DNA from: Gentiana macrophylla
Taxonomy: Eukaryota; Streptophyta; Magnoliopsida; Gentianales; Gentianaceae
Length of the DNA: 64,000 nucleotides
Assembly (NCBI GenBank): GCA_026214975.1
Contig: JAOBSW010000692.1
Location: forward strand, 1-64,000
Reading direction: 5' to 3'
The position numbers and the translations under genes are program-made. The notes beneath the pieces are model-generated. The model ran no database searches and was not told the DNA's origin. It saw nothing but the letters and a program-made list of their open reading frames with translations. Shown here piece after piece: positions 34,236 to 44,585 of the stretch (positions are counted from its first letter, which is position 1; each line of letters begins with the position of its first letter).

Positions 34236-35419
34236 AGATGCCCTTTAGTACCGCACTTCAAATGTGCACCATCCAGATAAAGCTATGGACGACAGAAAGT
34301 AAACCCCTTGATGCACGCCGCAAAAGCAATAAAAATTCGTTTAAACCGATTAGAATTAGGATCTACATCCAAGACTACATCAGATTCAGGATTTGAGCGC
34401 ACCACACAATCTTTATAAGCCGGTAACTTATTGAACGAATCACGCTCATTTCCATACACAATCTCCCTAGCCTTCCTAACAGCACCCCTGGCAACATCAT
34501 AAGGCATTTTCAGACGACGGGTAGAAGACCAAGAATGTTGGATGTCCGACGGTGTGGTCATTGGCTTCTCACGGATTGTATCTAAAATTTCTTTAGCAAC
34601 AAGACGGGAACTAAAACGTGAATGTTTGAAGGAGCGGGCAGAGGTTCCACATTTATGGACGTTGCACAATTTCTTTAAATAAAATTGTCCATTTGAAGGC
34701 CTCTTAACCGCATGCACCTTCCAGTCACAATTTGTTTGGTTTTTCAAAGCACAAACAAATGAAATCCTACTAGCATCATTCTTGGTATAAACGAACGAAA
34801 CCAGCTTTGAAGGGCCTGTTTCAATAAGCGAGTCCCTAAAAGCATCCGCACCACCCTCAAATGTCCGACCTTTCATGAAAATAAGCTTATCCCATCCTAG
34901 GTCAATCGGGCGAGACTGGGTGATTGAAAGAGCCGGTAACACGTCATCTGCACCGTCGCTATTCCACGGATCATCGACAAGGGTATTACTTGACACGTAT
35001 GACGAAGATGAACCCATAACCCCATCTTCGAGAACAGTCACATCAACACTCTTTATTCCATATGAATCACCCAATTCTGTCATTGATCGAACATCATCAT
35101 CGGACCTTAACACGCACTTGTGTTTATCATGCAATGAATAATACAGCTTCATATTGACATGCTTCAATTCAAACCAAGTGTTTGAAATCCTATCATGAAT
35201 TGAACGTAAAGAATCGTCGGGATTGACTCTAAGAACACATGTCTCCTCCTTGAATGAGCACATAAGCATCAACATTGCTACAACCAAAAAGACTATAAAC
35301 AATATTACCAATTTCATCAGTAACAATGCAAAAAAGGGATAGGAATAATTCAAAATATAACAAACACGCATCCTACCTAAAACAATATGGCTCTCATTTT
35401 CTTCATTGGGTATTGTCAC
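34236..35419 (-). pseudogene. mudrA-like: MuDR-type transposase, N-terminal half
   Basis: Frame 34,283-35,419 (378 residues). Residues 1-50 look like intron or leader read-through. From 'CSFKEETCVLRVNPDDSLRSIH' to 'YGIKSVDVTVLED' there is a PB1/ubiquitin-like N-terminal domain common in plant MURA proteins. Around residues 200-265 is the MuDR DNA-binding region ('CDWKVHAVKRPSNGQFYLKK' with a Cys/His set). A TAG stop at 34,283 interrupts 'FCRP' before 'LYLDGAHLKCGTKG', which carries the first catalytic Asp of the MULE domain. The exon ends near GTACGT at about 34,204. Splice phase with the next exon is not consistent, so there may be a further small indel. Confidence 0.7.
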
Positions 35420-36381
35420 TACAATTCGTGGACTGCAGCTACAGTTCGTTCATTGTTACTACATGTCTTATAATGTTACTACATTATTTACATGGTTACT
35501 ACATTATTTTGAACTATTCTTACAGGTTCTTACATCTGTTTATGAACAATTCACGAATCAAAAATGAAGAAACAGTCAGATTGAAAAGTCTCAAAATAAC
35601 CCCACCTCCAAACTGAATAACATATGCTGATTGTAAAGATTTCCATACAATGTACGAATGATCTTACATACCAACAAACATTCATACCTTTGCTGCAACC
35701 AAAAAGACTATAAACAACATAACCAATTTCATCACTAACCAAGCAAAAAATGGATAGCAATAATTCGAAAAAGAACAAAACGCATCCTCCCTAAATCAAT
35801 ATGGCTCTAATTTTGTGCATTGTGTCCAATCCACTACAATTTGTGGACCGCCACTACATCTTTTATTTCCTCTCTTCGCCGGTGCATTCTTCTTTGCATT
35901 TTCCTGTATTCATACTACATTCTTTTCATCGTTAGTACATTATTTTGAACTATTGTTACAGTTTTTTACATCAGTTTATGGACAATTCGCGAATCAAAAA
36001 TGCAGAAACAGACAGATTCAATCGCCTAAAAAAAACTCCAACTACGAACTGAATTACATACGCTAATTGTAAAGATTTCCATTACATGTATGAATGATCT
36101 TACTTACCAAACCAAATGAATATCTTGGCTGAATAAATTGCTTGCAACAATTCCACAGCTTTTTTTGGTTGTTTTTTACGGGGCAAAAACGGATTGTTTT
36201 TGTTTTTATTCGAAGGGGGATTTGGCATAACTGAATTTGGCAAATCAGTTCTTCCGTTTTGCAGCGTAAATGCCAATAAGTGGAGTTGTAACTGGCATGA
36301 AAATAGTGCCAAATCTGATTTACAGTTACATAAAATCGAAAAATATTTCATTTATGAAAATAAAAATAAGCCAATTATCAT
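35420..36381. other. Untranslated flank of the transposase gene
   Basis: No gene. Contains several GTTACTACATT-type motifs (35,455-35,505) and two diverged copies of a ~300-bp segment: 'CATTTTCTTCATTGGG' to 'ACATCTGTTTATG' near 35,400-35,545, and its counterpart near 35,810-35,980. Confidence 0.5.
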
Positions 36382-36494
36382 TAAGGGTATATTTGGACTC
36401 ATTCTTTACTGTCATTCTTTACACCCATTGCATTTCTTTTCTGTCCTTTTTCCATAAATAAGATATAAACCTGTCCTCTACGACCTTTTCCTAT
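36382..36494 (-). repeat. Right terminal inverted repeat of the Mutator element
   Basis: Complement carries AGAGGACAGG, AAAGGACAGAAAA and ATACCCTTAATG in the same order as the left end. The second target duplication TTTTTTCTT follows at 36,495-36,503. Confidence 0.6.
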
Positions 36495-36503
36495 TTTTTT
36501 CTT

Positions 36504-37338
36504 ACCTGACCAATGCTTGATTCATTTTTATTATTTTTTATATTATTATTTTTTTTTTCGCACTTGCCCTGCACGGTTCCTTCTACTTTTTTTTATTTAT
36601 ATTTTGTTTACTTCTTCAGCAGCACAAGCATATATACTGCAGCACAGACATACGACACATAGCAATGCAGCAACAGGATTCGGTCTTCGACAATGGTGAT
36701 TTACCGACAAATAAAAATAAAGATAAATAGTAAAAATCAATAATTAAACACATAGTTAAATACGATTGAACACATACAAAATTCGTTTAAGAACACCCAC
36801 TTACCTTTGAATCCAGAAAAACGAATTTGAATGAAAAACAAGTAGTAAAAAGCTTCATTCCTCGATTCCAACATCTTTTACGAATCACCTACGATAATTA
36901 AACGTCAAGCTACGATTAGTCAATCCTCTAATTCACTAAAATCTCATATTTTCGTAAGAACGAACGGATCTATAATTAGGGCTAGGAAGGAAAACTTACC
37001 GAAAAAAGGAAAGATTGGCATCGAAACGATCGTCTTCTCGCGGTGATCAATTTCTTCTACTATGGTCTGCCCCGAAAATCAACCGTTAAACCCCGAATTT
37101 GGAAAACAGCGTCCGAACTTTTTTTTTTTCTTTCGTGCGTCGCCCCCTCTTATTCTCAGGATAATTGCCGTGAAATATGTAAATGAGAAATAAGGGGTTA
37201 TTTTCTTTTTATACCCATTAATTAAAATCCATTAAAATAAATCCTTTTTAATTAAATAAATAGGTTAAATAATAATTAGGTCATAGTACACATACCCAAT
37301 TACCATTTTACCCTTTCTGAAAAATTCAGGGTGTTACA
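36504..37338 (-). repeat. 5' LTR of the large gypsy element, second part
   Basis: Resumes at ACCTGACCAATGC exactly where 19,999 of the partner LTR continues, and ends GGGTGTTACA. Bases 36,550-37,020 are absent from the partner LTR. Confidence 0.85.
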
Positions 37339-37393
37339 TACTTGGGCAACAAGTCGACAAAATGTAAATACATATAATGTAAAATAAATGAAG

Positions 37394-37865
37394 TCATTTG
37401 GAAGCTTCTAGAATTGTCTCAACACGCCTCCGCAATCCCACGGGAACGAAGCGGACGTGGAGATTGGTCTTCAACGTAGTGAAACGTGGATTAGCAAGCT
37501 GCTTCGTAAGGATATCAGCCAATTGATCTTTGGATGAAAGGAAAGCGATCTGAATGCGTTTGGCAGCAACCAATTCTCGAACATGGTGGAAATCAATTTC
37601 AATGTGCTTCGTACGTGCATGAAAGACAGGGTTGGCAGCAAGGTAAGTCGCACCGATGTTGTCACACCAAAGGATGGGAACAGTAGCAAGAGGGACAGCC
37701 ATTTCACGAAGAAGGGCACAGACCCATTGGACTTCAACAGCAGCATTGGAAAGGGACTTGTATTCGGCTTCAGTACTTCTCTTGGACACAGTCTATTGTT
37801 GTTTGGACCGCCAGCTAATCAAGGAAGAGCCAAGAAAAATGCAGTAGGCTCCAACAGCTAATAAA
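37394..37865 (-). pseudogene. copia RNase H, C-terminal fragment
   Basis: The 131-residue frame contains the conserved blocks '[19 protein letters not shown]' (Glu), '[29 protein letters not shown]' (Asp) and 'DQLADILTK', followed by a normal-looking C-terminus. Upstream, from about 37,865, 'AVGAYCIFLGSSLISWRSKQQ' belongs to the same domain, with a stop before the frame. The element continues neither left (cut by the large gypsy element at 37,338) nor right (an LTR starts at 37,870). Confidence 0.8.
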
Positions 37866-37869
37866 GAAA

Positions 37870-38184
37870 TGAGAGAAAGTAGTCTTGTATTATTAAAATA
37901 AAAGCTCATTAAATGTTATTACAACAACTAATCCCTTAAATACAATTAAGGAAGGGATCCAACGGCTAGTTCGATGGAAGAGGGTGCTGGGAACACTGTT
38001 CCGACGGTAATAAAAGGACGGTGGCCCAGCACTTTAAACAACTAGGGAAAAGACAAACTAACAGCTCTATTGCACCCTAATTAACTCCTTAATTAATATA
38101 TGATTAAGGATAAATAAAGGGATACAATTAGCTACGGTAACAACTACAGTAACAAAGGGTAAAAAAGGTCATTATTTCCAACAT
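37870..38184 (-). repeat. copia LTR fused to RNase H
   Basis: On the minus strand it starts TGTTGGAAATAATGACC and runs to TTTCTCTCA at 37,870. A TATTTAAG box lies near 37,935. Five bases further down the RNase H sequence begins, with no primer binding site, gag or integrase between them. On the right side the LTR directly abuts gypsy reverse transcriptase (38,185). Confidence 0.6.
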
Positions 38185-38908
38185 TAAAGATCACATACCT
38201 GAAGCCGCAGCAACCCTACTTGAAGAGTTTAGTGATTTATACCCATTAGAATTACCTAAGGGACTCCCACCCCTTAGGCAAATCCAACATAATATCGACC
38301 TTGTACCGGGAGCATTACTTCCCAACCTTCCACACTATCGGCAAGTCCCAAGAAGCATGAGATATTACAAGGGATCGTAGATGACCTACTCAAAAAGAAT
38401 ATTATCCGGCCTAGTATCGTTTTCCCATTCCAAGGATAGAAGAATTGGTAGACATTTTTTAGGGGATTATTTCTGGAATGCCACAATTCTGTGGTGTAAA
38501 TGTGGAAATACCATTTCAGTGCAATTTTCACGATTTTGGTTCGCGATTTTCTCCCATTTTTTTTACAAATGTGCACGATCTTAAGGTACACAAATCCCCT
38601 ATTGGGGTTCCCCTTCCCAATTAGGGTTTAGTTTGGTTCCAAAAACACCTAAAACGTGAAAAACGGAGTGGTATTTTGACAATTGAGTGGTAGCCCAACA
38701 TTTGCCTTGTCTCAATAGTGGTATTTTGACAAAGGTCCCTTTAGTGGCTCCGTTATTCACAAAAATCGACTTGACGAGCAGATATCATTAGATACGCATA
38801 TGGCCCGGGGACAAATGGAAAATGAGTTTCAAAACGAGGGAGGGGCTTTACGAGTGGTTAGTCATGCCCTTCGGATTGTGCAACGCCCCAAGTGCATTCG
38901 ATCATGAG
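38185..38908 (+). pseudogene. Reina-like gypsy reverse transcriptase, N-terminal half, interrupted
   Basis: Plus-strand frame: 'LPKGLPPLRQIQHNIDLVPGALLPNLPHYR' (38,245-38,345), then, after a shift, 'FPRIEELVD' (38,420-38,450). A small repeat (38,461-38,739) interrupts it. The frame resumes with 'KIDLTSRYH', '[31 protein letters not shown]' (38,765-38,899). These are the standard blocks around the first catalytic Asp of Ty3/gypsy reverse transcriptase. The frame ends at the TIR element at 38,909 and continues at 41,211. Confidence 0.75.
38461..38739 (+). mobile_element. Small non-coding repeat (MITE-like), copy 2
   Basis: Inverted relative of 31,990-32,290, 279 bp, inserted in gypsy reverse transcriptase. 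Both ends begin GGG/GGGG on their own strand and carry TGCCAC or TACCAC about 20 bases in, so the ends are weak inverted repeats. No clear target duplication. Confidence 0.6.
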
Positions 38909-39257
38909 TTCAAAGTTGCGGTCTCGGTAACCGACTCGGAGACCACTAAGTCACATAACTCGTCGCGTATTGGTATCGTTTCGGACGAGACGGGTTTTCT
39001 CCCATAGAAAATGCTTTAAAAAAATTTGAAAAAAAATCTAAAAAATTCAAAAAAAAAATATGAATAACTAAACACAACATCAAAATGTCCCAAAACAATC
39101 ATCAAGATCATTTCTTTTGATTAAATACAACAAAATATACGCTATCACATTACGTTTTAACATGAGTATTTGTGGTTGTTTGGTTTTTTAACATGCGTAT
39201 TTGTGGTTTTGATGTTTGGTTTTGTTTCTTTGTCTGGGTAATTAGAATCAGTGATTT

Positions 39258-40678
39258 TTTTTTTAATGAACGAAGCCTTTTATTAGAAAGAAAAGAAAAA
39301 AGGTTCGTACAAAGCCATATCCTGGCCCTCCCCTTATACCAAATTGCGTAGACGAAGCATAGCCCTGCCTCCTTAAAACCTATGCGTGGCAAACCCGGTG
39401 TGGGAAAATCTGCGCATAGGAAAGAGTACAGCACCCTATGCTTCCAAAAATAAAAGACCCCAAAAATACAAATCGAAATGAAAATATAGTAATAGAAGCT
39501 TTGTTTGTGATCAAAGATCATCCGTCTTGAAAGAAATGTTGATTGTCGTCTCATCTTGATTATGGATAGTTGAAATGGTGAGTGTCCATAGTGCTTTCAA
39601 AATGGTTTGCACCCTTCAAAAAATTGAAGGGTGCTTCCCAAGAGATGCTCCAAGCCTCCTCTTAATGTCGGCACTCCAAGATATGATCCATTCTACGAAC
39701 GTGAAGTTTTTCTCCTGTAACAAATCGTGGTAATATGGCATATAATTAAACAAAATAAAGAAGAGATAGTAAGGATAGAGACAACATGGTTTGCACTCTT
39801 CAATACTGACTTCCCTAAAATCATCTTTGTTTGACCAAGCGAATAGCAGCAATCCAAGTCTATCGCGAAGAATAAGAAGCGCGAACTCCAAAGGAATAGG
39901 TGTGTGGTTATCATATTGACAGATAAGCCAGGTGGAACTCGAGGACTTAGCTAAGAAAATCCGCAGAATCGCATTCGCTTCTCTATAAATATGCCGAATG
40001 GTGAAACCACGAGCTCGAATAATTTGTCGAGCTTGATGAAGAAAATCATGTTGCTCTCAAGGAATCGGCTTGTCATCTTGTAAAATGTAAAAGAGGACCA
40101 ACGAGTCCGTTTCCACAATAAGTGGCAAAATATCATTCCTAGCACAAAAGTCCACACAATAGTAGAGTGCTTTGACTTCAGCTTCAAAACTATTGGCAGT
40201 TCCAAGAAAAGCAGAGAAAGCATGAACCAAACTACCTTGATCATTACGGAGAATGAAACCGCTACCTGAGTTTTCAGGGTTGTTAATCGAGGAGCCATCC
40301 GAGTTAAGCTTAAAGGAATTAGTAGGAGGGGGTATCCACTTAACTGTGAGTGGGATTCTTTTGGGTTCACTGAAAATGCTTCAAGACGCCGAGATGCAAA
40401 AGAATATCATCTTTATTGTCAAGACGACAGATGGGTTTTTGATAGAAAGCCATGGAAAGATCCTTGAGAATTGAGTGAGTCACAGTTTGCGGAGTGTCTA
40501 ACATGCCTTTAAAAATAAATTTGTTTCGCACCTTCCATAGCTCCCAAAGAAACAAAAGTAGGGATATAAGTCTTTGACAATGTCAAGCGCACACAGACTC
40601 GGTTATCCCACCAACCCCAAAAGACGTGTTTTAAGTCGACCATGTTGACATAACAACCCAACGAAGTTTGGAAAAAAG
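39258..40678 (-). mobile_element. 5'-truncated LINE with RNase H domain
   Basis: A 13-bp direct repeat GAATCAGTGATTT flanks it (39,245-39,257 and 40,679-40,691), and an A-run ends it (T-run at 39,254-39,264 on plus). On the minus strand the frames contain 'WELWKVRNKFIFKG' (40,555) and then, in shifting frames, an RVT_3-type RNase H: 'KLNSDGSSINNPENSGSGF' (Asp), 'EAEVKALYYCVDFC' (Glu) and 'IVETDSL' (Asp) between about 40,310 and 40,100. The 3' tail (39,258-39,600) resembles 6160-6330. The reverse transcriptase and endonuclease are missing by 5' truncation. Confidence 0.85.
39609..39634 (-). other. Perfect 11-bp stem-loop in the LINE 3' region
   Basis: GCACCCTTCAA and TTGAAGGGTGC are separated by AAAA on the plus strand. 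It lies between the RNase H coding region and the 3' tail. The same position in the related tail at 5485-5838 holds three weaker hairpins. Confidence 0.7.
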
Positions 40679-41210
40679 GAATCAGTGATTTAATTAGGCT
40701 TTGTATGCTTCAAAAGAAATTTAACCAAAAAATGGAGGAGTTGTGGTGAATCAAAACTGTGTTGTGGGTTGTGAAGTTTTGCTATGATAATTGTGTATGA
40801 TTTTTTTCTTATAAAGAGGCTGGAAAACTGGATAATTATTGAAGGTATGTGAGTTGTTTTGATTCTTTACAATTGACAAAGTCACATGTGTACTATTTCT
40901 TCTGTATAGAAGTAAATAGTAAAGATCTCTTCTGCAACTATGCTTTTGGAGTGAAGTTTATTGTCAAGATTGGCTGAATATTATGTATGATTGCTTTTGC
41001 TTTATCTTTTTTCATGTTCCCAATCGAATCACTAAAGTTCCCACTTAAATCGGATTGACTCGGCCGAGGTTGGCTGAGATTGACAGAGTTTGGCCGAGTT
41101 TGGCTGATACGTACCCGATTCAAGTCTAAACCGAGATGAATCCGTAACTTTATACCGGTATGCTCCGAGTCGGAGATGAGTCGGCCGAGTCAGGGCCGAG
41201 ACTTTGAACC

Positions 41211-41836
41211 ATCATGAGGCTAATGAATGAAATCCTCAAGCCATTCATCGGTAAGTTATGGTCGTTTATTTCGACGACATACTAATTTATAGCAGCAACG
41301 TTGACCTACATTACGACCATGTGCGAGTTGTCTCGAGCACCCTTCGGTAGCATAAATTATTTTTGAATCTCAAGAAACGCTTATTCTTTACATCTCACCA
41401 TCGTTTCGGGCTTCATAATTAGCAAGAAGGGTGGGTTTGTTTAGGAGAAGAACAAGAACATAGCTTTGATGTCATCAACAATAAGCTTATCACCTTTCCG
41501 GTCCTTGCTTTACCCGATTTGATAAGTTGTTTCAAGTAGAGACCGATGCTTGCACGGTTGGTATCCAGGCTGTCCTTAGTCAAGAAGGTAGGCCGATTAC
41601 CTTTTTCAGTGAAAAGCTCTCGGGGACTCGGGCTGCTTGGACAACATATGAGCAAGAATTTTACGCTATCATCCAAGCTTTTCAACAGTGGGAGCACTAT
41701 CTCGTTCATAATGAATTCATCGGACATTGCAAGTCGTTCAGACCCAGAAACACACAAACCGTATGCAGGATGCGGATGCCCTTAGTCATAAAGAGTGCTT
41801 TGTAAGAAAAATTATGTCGGCCATTAATTGAGCTCG
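41211..41836 (+). pseudogene. Reina-like gypsy reverse transcriptase end and RNase H
   Basis: The plus strand continues 'MNEILKPFIGKL' (41,220), followed in a shifted frame by the YFDD region ('FDDI' decayed, about 41,268), then 'SKKGGF' and, from 41,500, an RNase H frame: 'FQVETDACTVGIQAVLSQEGRPITFFSEKL' with Asp in 'TDA', and 'WTTYEQEFYAIIQAFQQWEHYLVHNEFI' with Glu. Near 41,765 a jump leads to 'DADALSHK', the end of RNase H, so the middle is deleted. Integrase is absent. It belongs to the same interrupted gene as 38,185-38,908. Confidence 0.75.
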
Positions 41837-42208
41837 TGTAATTTTCTTCCCTGTAATAGCGGTCTTATAGGAAATTCGTTTTCCCTAGGAAATATGTTAT
41901 TTATTATTTATTAGTTATTTAAAAGGAGTTTTAATCCGATTAAAACTCGGCTTTGATGGACGGCCGAGATTAAAGCAAAACCCTAGGTCATTCAGATTTC
42001 GGCCCTCTCTCCACCTATAAAAGTAATTCTTTACTCCATCATACGAAAGAAACCAACACATAACGGTTGTAGGCAAGGAGAGAGATATCGGAATCCTCAT
42101 CAAGGCGGCTACAACAACGGAGCAGAAGTCGAATAACAATGGATGTAGGAAACGATCCTGGTGATTTCTTCCGCTATTCAGGTAATCTGAATCTAATGTT
42201 TATTTACA
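41837..42208 (+). repeat. LTR of a second plus-strand LTR element
   Basis: It begins TGTAATTTTC and ends ATTTACA, with TGTAA/TTTACA terminal repeats, 372 bp. A TATA box (TATAAAAG) lies at 42,016-42,023. It is followed 2 bp later by a primer-binding-site variant, so this is a 5' LTR. The internal part it should lead to is not recognisable beyond 42,223. Confidence 0.6.
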
Positions 42209-42210
42209 TG

Positions 42211-42222
42211 TGGTATCGGAGC
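42211..42222 (+). other. Primer binding site variant
   Basis: TGGTATCGGAGC, one change (A to G) from the standard TGGTATCAGAGC complementary to initiator tRNA-Met. Confidence 0.6.
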
Positions 42223-42741
42223 GAACCTACGATTCATGTTATTCGTCTATTATTTTGATCTGCGTTTATTAACTATACGGCTGCTGTATCGATTCCTCAT
42301 ATTTACGGTACTGTGTTGATCTTGTTGATCCAACCTCTGTTAGGAAAATAAAAATAAATAAATAAATAAATGTTTCCGGCAATTCTCAGATCCCAATTGT
42401 CAATCCCCTTTGTTGTTCACGTTGGTGGCAATAGTATATATTAAAGGGAATACTTTATTATTGTGTGATTGTGTAGCTTTTCCGTTGGCCTTTGAGTACG
42501 TTTCTGTGAGGTTTCCGTTGGACGAAGCATCAATTGAAATAATTCTTTATAATGGATAATTACTGTGCACTTCGTGATGAATATTATAACCTGTTTGCCC
42601 TCTTGAACTTTGGACAATTGGTTGTAATTATATGGAATTTTCTTTTTAGTGCCGAAGCATACCTTCATTAGATGACGGCTGTATGAAAGAATTAGAAGTG
42701 CATTAGGGTTTTTGCATTTTCTTTAAGACCATTAAACCAAT
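42223..42741. other. No gene recognised
   Basis: AT-rich leader-like DNA after the primer binding site, with an (AAAT)n run at 42,348-42,371. The last ten bases, TTAAACCAAT, are the target duplication of the next MITE. Confidence 0.4.
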
Positions 42742-43130
42742 AGAAAATTAGGGATAAGGACACTATCTGGAATATTTTTAAGTAACATGACAGCTACATA
42801 TTTTTATAGGAAGAAGGACAATCGCATAATTTTTATAGCGAGAAGGACAAACAAGTGAATTCAAAATCGGTGAATCTCCCAGTGAATCCCAAATCGGTGA
42901 ATTTCGACAGTGAATTTTGACCGTGAATCCCGAAAATCAGTGAATCTCGACAATGAATTTTGAAAATTAGTGAATTTCGAGAGTGAATTTTTGTTGAATT
43001 TAAATGATGAATTTCGAACACAAGTGAATTTCGACAATGAATAAATAGTTTTGTCCTTTATGCAAAAGTTTCAAAAACTGTCCTTCTACTCAATTGATGA
43101 AATATTTTTGTCCTTCTCCCTAATTCCCCC
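42742..43130 (+). mobile_element. Mutator-type MITE, copy 2
   Basis: 389 bp, same orientation and close sequence to 11,207-11,601, flanked by a 10-bp duplication TTAAACCAAT (42,732-42,741 and 43,131-43,140). It has the same inverted ends and the same GTGAATTTCGA repeats inside. Confidence 0.85.
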
Positions 43131-43140
43131 TTAAACCAAT

Positions 43141-44585
43141 TGATATTGACAATTATAACCTTTTGGACAGCCTTGGCAACATATTGGATAAGTCAAAAAA
43201 AATAATAAATAATAATAATAAATAAATAAATAGTTATGCCTGTTTAGACACCTTACTGCTGGACTCAAATAATATTTCCATATCTGTGGCCACTTAATCG
43301 CACAAGGCCATTCGTTAGATGCAGGATATTGTTTACTCATTGCCCAATATTTTGTGACTTATTGAAAGGCAATTTTTAATTGCTAATTTTAAAATAAAAT
43401 AATGTTTGTGTCAATTAAATTCTGCATATTGAATGTATGAGAATTAATCTTTACGTTAACCTTTTTGTAAGACTTTGATGAAAGTATAGTCTTTCTTTTT
43501 ATGTGTTGGCAATATTGCTTGTTATTTTGTTTCATGTACCTATAAAATGTACATAACTATTGTCAGGAAGACTAATAATTAAATATGATATGTATCTCAT
43601 ACATAATAACTTATCACATCCAGTAGTGATAAATAGTGGCACATAAAGAAGTTAGTCATATAAAACTGATTGATTTGTATATTTGTTTCTCTTTATATAA
43701 ATGATGATTTAGCACATTAAGTGATAAATAATATGTGACTAATGAAACTGATTGTTTTATAATAGCAGCTAATTCCTGCTTTTACTTTTGGTATGTGTAC
43801 TTAGCGTGTACATGCCTTTATGATGAGTTGGAAAGGCTACTCTTTTGTATTGGTTGTCACATATCATGTGTTTAATCATTTATTGCTAATGATTAAGTTA
43901 TTACATCTGAAGCAACAAAGTTGCATATTGATAAAGTGACTAACTATCATTAAAGTGCAAATTATAGATTTTTTTGTTGATATTTGGTTCATATAAAAGT
44001 GTTGACATATCACAAAGTTTTGGCCTTTAATTTATTGAATTATTGTAAAGAGTATAAATATGTCTTATAATTGTGTCAAAATTAGAGTATTACCACAACA
44101 GCTCAAATTCTTGACATATAAAGACTATTCACATTATGTTTAGTGATTAGATCGTGACAAATTTATTCTGTAAATTTAAGAAAGGCAATATACATTAATA
44201 CTTGAACCATATTTGAGTATTACATTGCACATAGTTATGTCAACATAATGTTTAGTTGACTTATATATGATTGTTAACACTTGAATGTCAATGGTGTCAA
44301 ATGTTGGGTATAGCCACAGCAGCTGGACATGATGCATAAATGTTCTAATCACATTATGAACAGTGATTGAAAATTTATTGATGTTCAGTTGAATTGACAA
44401 ATGGTTCAAATTAAGGGATATGTCAAAATAAGGAATAAATTGGTTTTGACCCTAGTTAGTTGATATTAGCAACTTCTATATTGTGTTATGTTGTTAGCCT
44501 TTAAAGCGTAGCCCTTCTATAAAATTTACCCCGATATTCCTGTTGTTGGAACTTATCTTACCATCAGAACAAAAAGATTTATGGA
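43141..44585. other. AT-rich region, probably leader of the following copia element
   Basis: No coding region seen. It contains loosely repeated words ('GTGATAAATA', 'CACATTATG...AGTGATT', 'CACAACAGCT/CACAGCAGCT') at 43,600-43,740 and 44,095-44,370. They may be part of a degenerate LTR or untranslated leader; boundaries are not visible. Confidence 0.35.

Larger units (their letters stand above)
25816..36494. mobile_element. 10.7-kb Mutator-like element with ULP1-like gene (Kaonashi type)
   Basis: The LTR sequence on both sides is continuous if this block is removed, and 9 bp (TTTTTTCTT) are duplicated at its edges, as Mutator elements do. The terminal ~115 bp are imperfect inverted repeats: AAGGACA...ATA...AGGACA...ACCCTTAAT inward from the left, matched by the complement at the right (36,382-36,494). 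Inside are two convergent genes: a MuDR-type transposase (minus, about 35,419-32,550) and a multi-exon ULP1-like gene (plus, about 27,377-31,356). This combination is known from plant Kaonashi/KI-MULEs. Both genes are damaged, so this copy is probably immobile by itself. Confidence 0.8.
38909..41210. mobile_element. 2.3-kb TIR element (probably hAT-like) containing a LINE
   Basis: The left end reads TTCAAAGTTGCGGTCTCGG, and the right end on the other strand (GG)TTCAAAGTCTCGGCCC. Eight bases, ATCATGAG, flank it on both sides (38,901-38,908 and 41,211-41,218). Removing it rejoins the gypsy reverse transcriptase between 'PSAF' and 'MRLMNE', with three extra bases at the joint. An 8-bp duplication suits hAT. 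The right end is rich in CGGCCGAG words. It encodes no transposase. The superfamily is inferred only from the target size. Confidence 0.55.
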
